DNA of 64,000 nt from Gnetum montanum (taxonomy: Eukaryota; Streptophyta; Gnetopsida; Gnetales; Gnetaceae), in the NCBI GenBank assembly GCA_015680685.1, contig MNCI01026892.1, positions 738,755 to 802,754 on the forward strand, read 5' to 3'. Shown one piece after another: positions 34,101 to 45,210 of this stretch. Position numbers and translations under genes: made by a program. Numbering within the stretch: the first letter of the stretch is position 1; every line of letters starts with the position of its first letter. The notes below the pieces were generated by a model. The model saw nothing but the letters and a program-made list of their open reading frames with translations. It was not told where the DNA came from and did no database searches.

Positions 34101-34627
34101 TCGACTGCGCGGATGAAACCAGCCTGATATAGCTTAGTGATCTCATTAAGCACGGCTAGCGCGATCTCTGGCTTGATTTTTCGTACCTTTTGCCTAACTG
34201 CTTTAATTTGCGGGTCTAAGATTATGTTATGCTGGATTAACCTGGGATCTAGTCCTGACATATCTTCGTATGACCATGCAAATACTGTGATGTTGTCTTG
34301 CAGGACCTGTTTTATATAATCGTGCATTTTCTAGTCTAGTAAAGAACTAACTTTAAGCTTTTTGGCCTCACCCTTATGCGTAACTATAGAAACCTCATTG
34401 AGGGGATCTTCGGTTATGTCCCCAACCTCCAGGTCTAGCATGCGCGTCGACTGTTCTGGCCATTCTGGGGACGTTTCCGACATGGCTATGGTTATGTCAT
34501 TCAAAAGGAGGTTAATTTCTACTAGCGTTGGGTTGAATTGCCTAACTACTCTCCCGTATGGGCCTGTCAAAGTTAGAGGTGCTGAAAATGTTGCGTCCAT
34601 TTGTGAATCGCCCTGCAAAATCGCCAA
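31133..34627 (-). pseudogene. Element D pol: RT, dual RNase H, integrase
   Basis: One frame holds the whole region; it is broken by stops but by no frameshift I could find. RT (about 34200-33500) copies the RNA into DNA: SFMDDFSGYNQI, MPFGLKNAG and the catalytic YVDD are intact. The first RNase H (about 33400-33000) has YLATSDVALAALL and YNEVECNCLAL. After a stop at 32957, an archaeal-type second RNase H (32890-32480) shows LYFDGAST, NNVAEYEGLL and RGDSMLVI. Integrase (32323-31133) has the HHCC finger (GGH, CDMC), then WGLDIIG, TDNGP and GQAEATNK with all three DDE residues, and a C-terminal WEGPF...NPVN. Stops lie at 34331, 32957, 32528, about 32418, 31769, 31391 and near the end; most are TAG. 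It is dead but structurally complete. The frame could begin just after 'ttttgcag' (34613-34620, minus strand), a possible splice acceptor. Confidence 0.9.
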
Positions 34628-34746
34628 ATGCGTAACTGATTAGGAGAAAGCATGACGTGATGTTGTCGAACGTGCAAAGCTAACAGAATTTTAAATATTG
34701 TAAACAGGCTGTAATTAATGCTACCCGATTACGAGACGATAAGATG

Positions 34747-34770
34747 TGGTAGTTTAACATCATTTCGGAC
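34747..34770 (+). repeat. single unit of the D tandem repeat
   Basis: 'tggtagtttaacatcatttc' followed by 'ggac' resembles the 30625-31101 core. It lies just outside the 5' end of the antisense gene. Confidence 0.5.
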
Positions 34771-35024
34771 AGTGGCGCATGCGATATCCGTCGTATTAAT
34801 ACTTTGATTTTTGGGTTCCTTTTAGGAAAGTCCCACTGAAATCAAATATCAAGTCGGTGATTCTCACATATAAGTAAGTGGTTTTCGGTGAGAACGGGCT
34901 ACTGGGTATCATGAATTCGAATTCTTAGATGTTGCTAAGCGAGAGGAGAAGAAGCAGAAGATTGGAGCGTGTAGTTTGTAAAGATTCGAAGAAGTGAAGC
35001 TGTGAAAGTTCTGAGGCTATTACA

Positions 35025-38000
35025 ATGGCACCTAAAATCAAAAGGAAGAATGCAAAATTGGCCAAAATCGATGAGGTGCAAGGAAATATGGAGCACGTTT
35101 CGCAGGCGATGGTTGAAGTGCGTGACCCTACGCCTTTGAATCGGTAGGCCATTCCTTGCATGCTTATGCTATTTTAGTGTCTATTTTTGGTAGTATTTCT
35201 TACGTAAATTCGGATTTCAAATTATGGACCTCGGGTTAAGGCGAGGGTTTGATGGGGTTGCGTCTATCGCCGTTGTCAGGGACAAACCTTGCGCTGTTGC
35301 AAAGGTTTGGGCGATTTCGGTATGGATAACTAGGCGTAGTTTGTAGGTTTTCTGTATTAGTCATGCAAATGTAAATCTAGACGTTGATTTATGTATTGGG
35401 TTTTCTGTACAGCGTTACGTTAAAGCCTATTTTGATTGTCTTGGATATTGTTGGAATTTTATGTTGTATAAATCCCATCGTCCCCAATGTCCTTCCCCCA
35501 CAAACGTGGTTGCATGGGAAGGCCATATGGTTTCGAAGGGGTGCGATAGAGTTTCTGTAGTTCTTACTACGCAACTACAGTGTCATTGTATGGTCTAATT
35601 TGCCCGGCGATATTGTCGGTGCCATTCTGGAGCACCTCCTAGTGGGTTCTGCACAAGGGATCCTGGCTTTCCTGACAGACGGAGCCATCGACACTACTCA
35701 TCCCGAGGACCAAGAACTTAGCGCCCGAGGTTTGACGCGTTTAGGCTGGATCTGGGAGATGGCCCAGTTCGGTTGCTATCACGCATATAACACTCTATTC
35801 GTGGCCCGTCATGTCTCAACCTACTTCCAGAACCCACCAGGAACAGTGTACTACTCAGGCGGGTAAGCAATTTTGTTGGCTATATTGTTACATGTCTATT
35901 GTCTAAGTTTTATAAAGCATAAGATAAATCTATGTGGTATGGTGCAAGTTTTTTATCCATGAAAACAGGTTAGTTGGGGATGGTGATACGTTGTCGTGGA
36001 CCGAAACGGCAATAAAGGGGTTCACCTCAACTAGCAATGTACGCGCCGGTGTGATGGGGCAGATTGGCTTCGACATGCATGAGTACCCCACCCGCTATGC
36101 TGACTCTTTTGAGAATTTCCAGAAACTCGGGTGGCTACATGATGACTGGACCCTGGATCCACCCCTTACCGTTGAGGACGTGCAGAGGAACCTTCCGCCC
36201 TTTCCTTTGCCATTTAGATCTGGTAAGACTACTGCGTATTCTATTGTTGCGTGGTGTAGTTCTACATTGTGAGCATTGCGTAACATGGATTTTCGTTTGA
36301 CCTGTGTTTCACGCTGTTCAGTCAGGGAATCCCGGGAGATTACCCTTACAATTTTCGGCCGCGAGGCGAATACCGTTCTCTTTCGCTACGGCGACATCAA
36401 GGAGGCACAGCGCTGGCTTGGCCACGCGGCGGCCCCAGTTGCGGTAGTCTCCAAGATACAGGAAGCGAGGCTAATGCATTTATTTTTAGCCACAACCCCT
36501 GATGTCCCTGCGAGTAAAATGTTAACCCTGGTCAACTCCTTCAACGAGAAGGCTGAGCATTTTTGCACGCGCATGCATAACGTGCGTGTAATTTTTGATA
36601 TTGACGCTGAGCTCTTCGAGGACCTTTTTGGCGTCCCCTCTGACGACCTTCCCATAGATGAGAAGGTGAAGAGGAGTCTCAACTGCCAAGAATGGCTGGA
36701 GGAGTGGGTAAGAGTCCCGAAGGAGACTAAAGGGTTTCCTTGCGAAAGATTCGAACTAGGCATCGCAAAGACAATTTATCCCCTTTTCCAGGCCCGGGCC
36801 TTCCCCAAAACACTCTCGCAAGGGAAGTTATTTTCTATAGAACAGACCCGTATTATGTGGGAGGTCCAGAAGAAGGGACCCAGTTCAATTGGGCAAGCTA
36901 TTTTGCTAAGGGACTGCACAATGAGATGGTTAAGCTTCGCAAGAAGCTTGAGTCTCGTTTCAATGTGCATTACGCCTTCTACATAGCTTGCCTTCGGCGT
37001 TTTGCTGAGTTTTTGGTCATCCGAAGGGATGGGGTCTGGGTACAACAAGATCGAGACCAACTATCCAAACCTTGGATTACGCATATCCTCAGCACTACCC
37101 ATGGGCAGGATCCTCCGAAAGGGATTGGGGAATCTCTGTCTATAATGACCAGAGGTCTGGTGGCGCCTCGAGTATGAGGCCTTGATAGTGTAGGCGGGAT
37201 AATGCCTACTTACACTGGTGATGCCTCACGAGGGAAACGCCTAGCGGAAGAAATTGTAGAACCTGTAGCTCGGCGTAAAAGGCTCCGTATAGCCGAGGCT
37301 TCTGCAGAGCCTAGGAGCGGCACGGGTCAAACTTTGGCGGTCAGAGTTCAGTGGAGTAAGCCTTCGCCTGGTAAGTGTGAAGGAGATGTATTGAAAACTG
37401 TATTATGCAATGTTTACTTAGTATATTTGGAATGATATATTAAACGTATTGTGATATGACCAATGAAAATTACAGAGCAGCTGACCCTTGCAACAGGGGC
37501 AGTGGTACTAAGTCATGGGGAAGGGGCCTCAGTTTTAGAAGAAGAGGCCCCAGCTGTTAGAGTCAGTCGTGCACAGACCCCTGTGCGTGAGGAGGCCCCA
37601 GCTACTGGAACCAGCGACGCACAGACTCATGTGCGTGAAGAGGAAAAGGAGGCGGAAGATGTTGGCGAAGTTGCCACTGTCACCGGTAGAGGTAATAAAC
37701 ATGTTAGAAATTTTGCAGAATTCTATTAATAATTAAAGTTTCTAACTTGATTACATTACAGGAGAAGAGGATGTATCCACGTCCATCGCTGTGAGCAGGG
37801 CGTGGAGAGACTTTCTTGACAAGTTTGCCTTCATGGAAGGCGTTGTCAGTGATATGATCGAGCGCATCGAACCTAGAGCTGGTATGTTATGGCTGTAATG
37901 ATTTTGCGATATTATACAGTGGTAATGTGTCACCAATATTGATGATTTTTTTCTGTTAGGAGCTCGCCTCTGATGGGATCCCACGGAGCCCATTGATTTG

Positions 38001-39092
38001 GACACAGTGGAGCCTCCATCCGATGGGGCAGCCGTGCCACGTCACATTTATGAGGAAATGCGTAAATGTGTGTTACGCTCGACACGCTCCTTATGGGAGA
38101 GTAGGGGCGTAAATGAAAATCTATGGAAAAGGCTGCAGAGGTCAGAGCAGAGGATTGAGTCGCTGACCAAAGAGGTCGGAGACCTGAGATCACGGTGCGA
38201 ATTCCTACAGGCGCGGGAGATGGGCGATGAAGACTGGCGTACCGCTGTTATCGACTACTCCCGTTATTGGACCGCCATCAAAAATAGCGTGCAAACTAGT
38301 CGGGCGTTGATAGAGCAGTGGATGCAGATAGAGCTCTTAGCTCAGAAAAGCCAGGATTGAAGGGACTATTGTGCAAGCGTGCAAGAGTGGGGGTAGAAGG
38401 AAAAGGACCACAAACATCTGTATAAGTGAGAAAGCATCGCTTATCGTAAACTTTATCGCGATTCTGCCGTCAAGGTTCAATCTCTAGAAGTTTTCCTGGA
38501 TGTCATCGGAGCTTCAGAAGCCTTCAAGAAGTTTGAAGAGCAGGTGACTGTAAGTGCGTCCCCAGAAAGGGAGATGACTCTCCCTGGGGGGGCAGACTAC
38601 AGTCCCTACATTCTTCCCGGACCCACCTCGCTGGACTGACGTAGAGAAAGGGAAGGTGAAGGCTAGAGCTGCCCTGGGAGATGATGTGTGGTCGGACCTA
38701 TCTGAGGAGAAAATTATGAAGCGCCTGTGGACCGGCCTGGACAAGCTTCCATTTGCTGCGGAAGCAGGGCCATAGCAAGTAAGTTTATACATGACTAAGT
38801 CTACATTTTCTAATTATGTTGTTAAGTATTATCTAGCTAATATGTTTACTGTATCTAGGTACCGAAAGAGGAAAAAGAAGATGAGCAAGCTGAGGAGCCA
38901 GCACAAGATGAAGAACGCAGCGATGAAGAGCATCCTCCCGTGGAGCCGATACCAGAGCGGGGACCTCATGAAGAGGGGATTCCTCATGAAGGAATATTTC
39001 CTAGGAGAGAAGGCCCACTAGAGGACGATTTATTGGGACTGGAGCCAGACTTAAGAGATACTGGTGACAGTGGCGTCAGAGGAGATGTGTAA
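35025..39092 (+). pseudogene. eight-exon gene antisense to D's gag-pol, function unknown
   Basis: The start codon has the context acaATGGCACC. Exons inferred from GT-AG borders with agreeing phases: 35025-35143, 35581-35862, 35969-36222, 36322-37370, 37476-37685 (or 37691), 37762-37881, 37960-38778, 38859-39092; introns are about 75-440 bases. The product would be about 1,000 residues. The N-terminus is basic (MAPKIKRKNAKLAK). Exons 2-4 are globular and unlike any family I know; exon 5 has EEEAPAVRVS/REEAPATGTS repeats; exon 7 is coiled coil; exon 8 is very acidic (VPKEEKEDEQAEEP). Damage: a frame change near 36790, TGA at 37175 and 37971, more stops at 38358-38430 and 38773, and a frameshift at a G run (38586). 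The start resembles ORF2 of B and E, so all may descend from one captured gene. The strong exon structure makes chance unlikely; the function is open. Confidence 0.7.
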
Positions 39093-39288
39093 TTGTGATT
39101 TACGCATGGATTTATTGATTGTTGCTAACAATGATTACTGGGATGACTGAAAGACTAGCGATAAGATTTTGTGACAATTTTAAGTGTTATATATTTTTTG
39201 TCTTTATGTATTTTGTATTTTTATCTGCAAAGCGTAAGCGTAGTTGTTAACGGTTTTGCCTAAGTTAAGGTATGATAGAATGGAATTA

Positions 39289-39414
39289 CTAGTTTTAGGC
39301 CATTGCGGGCCGTCATGAGCGTTTGCGTAATCTGGAAGCTAGTTTTAGGACATTGCGGGCCATGGTTAGTTTTAGGCCATTGCGGGCCACAACTAGTTTA
39401 AGGCCATTGTGGGC
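39289..39414 (+). repeat. four units of a D tandem repeat variant
   Basis: 'ctagttttaggccattgcgg' plus 'gcc' occurs four times with spacing of 25-50 bases, close to the end of the antisense gene. It resembles the 30625-31101 core (a 'agtttta', 'gcgg' skeleton). Confidence 0.7.
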
Positions 39415-39679
39415 CCTCTGCGTAATGTAGAAAGCGTAAGGTGATAGTGTATATTTTTTGTTGTTTTTGCGTATTTGGGCTAAAGTGATCAAAATACGTG
39501 AATGCTTATATAACACGAATGTAACAGCGTAAAGAAGAAATGACAAGTGTAAACATTGAAAATTTCTATGGCGTGAATATGCATTAAGCGAAAATGAAAT
39601 GCTAATCGTAAACTGCGATAATTATTAACAAGCATGATAATGTGCGTAAATGCCGTTCAGTTCAACTGCTAATTCGCAA

Positions 39680-40495
39680 TTATTTCTTAACGGCCTTTAT
39701 GTCCAGTGCTGCGTAAGGGTAGAGGGGCTTACGGTCTGACTCCTCCACGCTGCCATCCTGAAATGGCAGGTTGGCCCAGGCTGAACTATCATCATTGGTT
39801 TCGATTTTTGGAGGGATTTGGAGATTGGTCTGATCATCTGAGGCTTCTATCTCCGAACCCCGTTCTTCCTCAATGTTGTTGATAGTTTTGGGGGTGGTTT
39901 CATTGCCGCGTATCACGACCTCCCCTCCTGCGTAAGGTAGGTGTATTTCTTGATGTATCGGCGATGAAACCACCCTCAGCTGGGCTAACCAGGACCTCCC
40001 TAGGATCAAGTTGAAGCCAGGCATCTCCTCGACGACTAAGAATGTGGCATCCGTTGGGAATTGCTTCCCTGCCACAAACTCGATACGCACCGTCCCCTTG
40101 ACTTGAACCCTTGCTCCATTGAACAACTTTACACAGGTTGTCGTTGTGAGAATGATCTGGTCGACCAGACCCAACCTATCCATGATGGGATAAGGAATGA
40201 CGTTTGCAGCGGCGCCGTCGTCCACATGTACTCTCCGGATCAGGTACTGACCGACCTGAATAGTGATGAACATGGGTTCAGTGATCACCTGACCTTTCTC
40301 AGGGTCATCTTTGATGGACTTGTCATGAAAGGTCAGTGAGGTGGGCTTAGGTTGCTCAGCTTCGGAAGGAAACATGACCGCGTGGATCGCTTCCTCCTCC
40401 GCTGGTAAGCTTTCATCCACAGGTATGGATGTTAGCATATGGACCATAGCCTCACGGTGTTTTTGGGATGTCATAAGCAGGTCATAGAGGCTCAT
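39680..40495 (-). pseudogene. Element D aspartic protease
   Basis: Retroviral-type proteases cut the Gag-Pol polyprotein; each half-site supplies one Asp. The frame shows RRVHVDDGAAANVIPY, an active-site block in which the usual D-S/T-G is D-D-G, and later FNLILGRSWL, the conserved flap-proximal and C-terminal motif of plant Ty3/gypsy proteases. N-terminal 70 residues or so form a linker (SLYDLLMTSQKHREAM), and an acidic tail ends DIKAVKK. It lies in the +1 frame relative to gag, and the linker upstream (from about 40810) is already in this frame. No stop interrupts 40495-39680, but the upstream link is broken. RT begins 5 kb further on, after the antisense gene. Confidence 0.85.
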
Positions 40496-40853
40496 CGTTG
40501 TATTTTTTTGTTTTAAAGCCTATTTAACCTGCGTAAACACGTCGAGGAGGTCCTTCTCTCAGTTAGGTTGTTTTTCTCCTTTGTCCTCTTCCATCCAGCC
40601 TAAGAGATGGATCTCTTGAGGTAGGACAGTGTTGGTCAAAGGGTTGTTCTCTTTCTTGCCAAGAGAAGGTGGCTGCGTTTCTGTGCCTTTATCCTGTTTC
40701 TGAGGTAGAGACGAAGGCACAGAGGCCAGGGGCCTAGGCTTAGGGAAGCCGAGCGTAGAATGGTCTTTCGTTGCGTTAATAGGTATGTCCTCTCCCTTTC
40801 GCTTGGGAGGCGATGGTTGGCTATTCTGGTTAGAGGTCTACCCCTGCATTAGC

Positions 40854-43442
40854 CTATGGTTTTGGTGCCCTGATAATGAAGGGCGCCCTAGGCGTGGGCA
40901 CGGATGAAGCTGCGGTTTGTCTGTTGCTGCGTGACTGAGGGTGTATCTGAGAAGGTGCCCATATAATAAAGGGCAGCCTGGAGACACCACTGGCTGCCGA
41001 TGAGATGGTTGCCCCCCTTTGTGAGCTGGCAGGCACACGCAAAACAAAAGGCTGTTTTGGCAGTCCCCTCCTCTCACTTTCCGTACTCACCACATTGATT
41101 GTATAAGGAGTGTCGTTTGCGTTCAACGGGTCCTTATATACGTGCAATGTTTGATTTTCTGGGCGCGTCGGGTTACTGCTGTCTAACTTGAGTAAACCAT
41201 TATCCAGCATACATTGAATGTCGTCTTTCAACGCCCAGCAGTAATCTGTATCATGACCACACAGCTGGTGGTAGTCACAGAAACGGTCAAGCCTGAAAGA
41301 TCTTGGAACTGGTGGTTTGTTAGGTAAGGCTAAAGAAGGGTTCTTCAGTAGTTCACAATAACTTCTGTGATGCTTCAGAGCTTCCTCGGACACTTTCTTA
41401 GGTTGAATGTGCCCTGCCCCTAATAGTTGTTTCAATAGTTCTGAATGCTTTACAGGTAGGGCCGCGTACTTTGAGCGATCTTTACGCTCAAAGTTTGGTT
41501 TTGGTTGGGGGGCCTTTTCAGGAGCTTCTGTGTCTTGGCTGGTTCCTGCACTAGCCATAGCCTCAAGAGGCACCGTAGGTGCCTTCTTGTTCTTGTTCTT
41601 TGCACCCTCAGTCAGTGCAGCTACTGTCGTTGTTGTTGCCTTACCTTTGTCTTTGCCCTTTTTGTGAGCATTCTTGTAGGCGACATACGCTAGGTCTTTG
41701 CTGGCCTCCGCAGCATCTTGGATGCTTCTAACTTGAGCGAAGGCTTGATGTAAAGAGTTGGGGGAAAGATAGTATAGCTTTGACTTAATAAAGTCATTGA
41801 CTGCTCCTTTGAATATAGCCAGTAGATGTGAATCCGCGATTGGCTCACGGATTTCATTCAAGGTAGCATTCCAACGCTGTATGAACCTCTGGACTGGTTT
41901 GAGCGGGTCTTATTTCACCCCCATGAGCTGATCCAACGTGACTTCCGGATTTAAGTTGTATTTAAAGCGGGTCACGAATTATGTCAGTAGCTCTTCCAAA
42001 GTTGAGATGGAAGAGCGTGGGAGGGCTCGGTACCAATCCAAAGCTTTCCCTGTCAAAGACATAGCAAAAACTCGAATAATCGTGTGTGGCCACTATTGTA
42101 ACAACAAGGATTCAGATCTAAAGGTGACCAAGTGAGCGTTAGGATCCCCCTCCCCATTATACTTGGTAAAATGAGGCAAGGACATCCCTGTTGGCAACGA
42201 TAACATAGGGACCGCTAAGCTGATAGGATCATCTTGGTAAAAATCTATGATATGTACCGTGTCTAACCCAGCAGCCTTAAGACGCCTAACCTCCTCGGTG
42301 AGGGTTTGAATCAGTAAAAAGGCTTGATCCAGACCTGTTGCTGGAGGTGCCTGTGCAGGAGGAGCAGGGGGCTGACCTGGAAAAGTCGTGCCGGGCAGTG
42401 GAAATGGTGGAATGGTTTGGCCGGTAGATGGTGGGGCGGGAATCCCTGCAGCCAGGGGGGCCTGTGAAGACCACCATCCACTAGTTTGGGAAGAGAGGTT
42501 AGTCGCCATCTGCTGCATGGGATAAGGATGAGGATATTGCGGAACCATCGGCAGAATATGTGTTGCAGGTGCCACCGAGGGTTGCACACCGTATACTGTG
42601 GACTAGTTGTGTTGTGCTGCGGGGTAAGTTCACTGACTCACGGTAGGCTGGTGGACAGGTATCTATGGCTGCACAACAGTAGTGATCTATCGAGTTGGAG
42701 GGGGTGGCAGCGACAAAGTTTGAATCGGATGAGTTGTGGACATGGTTTGGGGTTGGATCTGCGGGATGAAATGGGACGCGGTGGTCTCTGGAACCATCGA
42801 CGGAATGCTGAGTACGCGCGACGATGAAACCGCCCCCATGTTGTTGTGGGGTATTTGCATTTGCAACCCAGATAGCTGTGCAGTGGCTTGTGGAATGACA
42901 GGGAAATGTGTCTACGTGGTCATGGCTGGGTCAAGAGGAGCGGCCTCTCCATTGAAAGGAAACAAGGGATTTACGTACGTGTGGGGGCTCAGAGTATGGA
43001 ACGAATGTTCCGACTGGGCTGCCAATTCATCCTCTTCCTCCTCCCCATTCTGGGGCTCCAGCGTAGCCCGTGAAGCTTGGCCCTTGGCCATGACCAACTG
43101 TGTTATAATTTCATGTTGATGTTTGGTCAAAGGGATAATGTCATAGGCTGTTGGAGTGAAATCGTGATCTTCTCGATGAATCATCTCAAAGTTTCTTTTT
43201 GCTTCGATCTCGGCTCAGCTAAGAGCAAGCTTTGTCTGGATCTTAACGCAGATGAAGTTGTATTCTTCAGGGGTCACGACCGTGAAAACAAGGTCTTTGA
43301 CCTGTAGTCTCAATGACCTACGTGATGGTCCCTACGGTCCTGCTGCACCAAAAGCTGGTCTGGTGACAACAATAGGGTTCACAGATGTGGCACCCACACC
43401 AGCGGCGACCATGGCGGTTGTGGTTGTGTATACGGAATCCAT
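40854..43442 (-). pseudogene. Element D gag
   Basis: Gag forms the particle and packages RNA. The Met at 43442 (MDSVYTTTT) lies 220 bases inside the primer site, and a single frame runs to 40854 (about 860 codons). A Pro/Gln-rich region (42587-42300, PPAPPAQAPP) precedes the Gag core: LPHFTKYNGEGDPNAHL (42180), MSLTGKALDWYRALP, then RFKYNLNPEVTLDQL and FIQRWNATLNEI. A Lys-rich linker follows. The zinc knuckle of the plant Tat type, FCDYHQLCGHDTDYC, is at about 41240-41285, with His replacing the second Cys as is usual in this lineage. At least ten stops break the frame (for example 42093, two near 41910-41985, and several between 42600 and 43340), mostly TAG, without a frameshift until the gag-protease boundary near 40850. 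Confidence 0.88.
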
Positions 43443-43663
43443 TGATCAAGTGGATTAGCTATGACAAATGACCAAATCTAATAAGCGGTTGACAAAAAGA
43501 TCGCAAATAGGCTTTCTACCCTGTAGGATTCTAGAGGAATTGTTCCTGTGACCGATCTACACCACGCGATTTTCCGTAAACTTCCCTAGAGGTATTACGT
43601 TTACGGTTTTGGGTATAAATCGCTAACAGGGCTACCCAAAAAAAATACGGATCGGAGCCTAGG

Positions 43664-43680
43664 CACTCCTTCTAGTGCTA
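43664..43680 (-). other. primer binding site, tRNA-Asn type (element D)
   Basis: The minus strand reads TAGCACTAGAAGGAGTG six bases inside the 5' LTR. It matches 14 of the 17 bases TGGCGCTAGAAGGAGGG, complementary to the 3' end of plant tRNA-Asn(GTT); two of the differences are G-to-A. Confidence 0.7.
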
Positions 43681-43686
43681 GAAAAC

Positions 43687-45210
43687 TGTAACGACGGAAA
43701 ATGTCGGCAGCTGGAAAATACCAAACAAAATCCCGTGTAGACAGTTTTAACCACGGATCCACGCGAGGGCTATGCTCGAAAAACGAATCCGCGGCGCCCT
43801 GAATGGTCTTGTTGATCAGACAGGGACTTACTAATCAGTAAACCGATGAAGATTATGAATATTTCGTGGAACGATATGATTTGGCGAGTCGCGAAATGAG
43901 AGAAAAAATGATGTAGATGAATGGTAATGACGATGATAGCGTTAACACGACAACAGGAATCAGACACGAGAGAAACACGTGATTGCAAGATCTATAGTTT
44001 GACCCGGGAAAATAAGTATTTTGTATATTCAAGTTACACTGGGGAGACCCTGATTGTTTTGTATAAAGCAAACACAAAGCAACAAGAAACAGGCGAACTG
44101 TCTGAGCAGAAGTGCAGAATAGAATCCGATCTACCTTGTAGGCCGGAGAAGGGATGCAAGGAAGGTCAAGTTCTGACATCTATTGATCAACTGCTTCTGA
44201 TCAGTAGAAACTCACAAACCCCACTAGATGATCTCTGGATCTCTGATCTGCTCCTTTTTACCTTAGGTAGTCTTTGCTTGGAACTGCCGATAATCGCCAA
44301 TGGAGAAACTTGTGTCTTTGCCAAAGGGGTAATCGCTCTTACTACCAATGCTCAAGCCAAGTGTCTCTTGTCTCTGTCTCTCTGTTATTGTCCTTTTGTT
44401 GTCGTACTCTTTTCTTCACCAATTGGGATATTTATAGGTTTGACGATATATGGAGAAGGCACAGATGTGATGACACGTGTTTCAAACTTTTCGGAAGATC
44501 GCTGACTTGACCATCCTTGTGTTGAAATTCGTATCTACGCACAATACGCGCATTTGCGTATTGTGCGTATGAGTGACAAATGTGGGTCAGGCATGTCTCC
44601 GTTGATTTTTGGCTACATTACACTTGTACGCATTGCGTCGCGTACAAGAGCCTAATAAAGCATGAAGACACTAGATTCAAGCTACTTTACGCTCGTTTAT
44701 GCTGCCGTGCGTAGTGAAGCGTAAGCACTGATGATGACTTACGCTGACACACGCTACGTTGCGTAAAGTGCGTAAGGTGACCAATATGTAAAAAAAAGAA
44801 AAGCGCTGATTCACTGTGTGTCGTTGATCTCTCTTTGACTTTTTCGACGCTCATTACGCTGTCGTGCGTACTGAGCGTAAACTCGGCCTTGGACAAAAGA
44901 CTTAGCCAAAATACACGAGAAGTCGTGTATTACGTTGTTTAGGCCTTAGTCTTTGCCAAATCTGCTAAAGTAAACTACCTTCTAATGTCAGACTACGTTT
45001 CGCTGAGCGTCATTATGCTACACTGCATGCTATAGCGTAAATATGGAAACATAGTGAGATAAGAAATCTACGAAGGGAAACCAAAGTCTTGATGCCGCGT
45101 GCGTCCTTGCATCGCCCTGTCTTGTTCTTCTTTCTGGAATTTTGTCATGTACTTTTTCCCGGATCACGAATCTTTGCCTGAGGCCGACTCGCAATTTCCA
45201 CGGTGTTTCA
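43687..45210 (-). repeat. 5' LTR of element D
   Basis: It is 1524 bases, TG...CA, with the same U3 modules, hairpin (44536-44569) and TATA box (about 44435) as the 3' LTR. It has an extra 18-base 'tggacaaaagacttagcc' at 44889-44906 and lacks a short segment near 44730. Confidence 0.92.

Larger units (their letters stand above)
28040..45210 (-). mobile_element. Element D: Tat-lineage Ty3/gypsy retrotransposon, 17.2 kb
   Basis: Flanking cttgg repeats (28035-28039, 45211-45215) are a perfect 5-bp target duplication. LTRs at both ends are 1515 and 1524 bases. Order on the minus strand: 5' LTR, tRNA-Asn-type primer site, gag (43442-40854), protease (40495-39680), a 5-kb segment holding a plus-strand gene, RT plus two RNase H domains plus integrase (34627-31133), tandem repeats, a purine tract 'aaagaggggccat' and 3' LTR. 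The second RNase H after RT is the mark of the Tat lineage. Protease and RT being separated by a long spacer recalls Ogre-type Tat elements, where that spacer is a spliced intron. LTR divergence of about 5-6% by eye indicates a much younger insertion than B. Confidence 0.9.

Noticed and set aside
36386-37060. Minus-strand frames at 36386-36763 and 36776-37060
   Set aside because: They mirror exon 4 of the plus-strand gene and have no domain of their own.
35025-39092. Assigning the antisense gene to the plant mobile domain or an env family
   Set aside because: I could not find the typical motif patterns, a signal peptide or a transmembrane segment; leaving it unnamed is safer.
40838-41077. 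Separate small gene with a His/Pro/Arg-rich product
   Set aside because: It is another frame of the gag C-terminal region of D.
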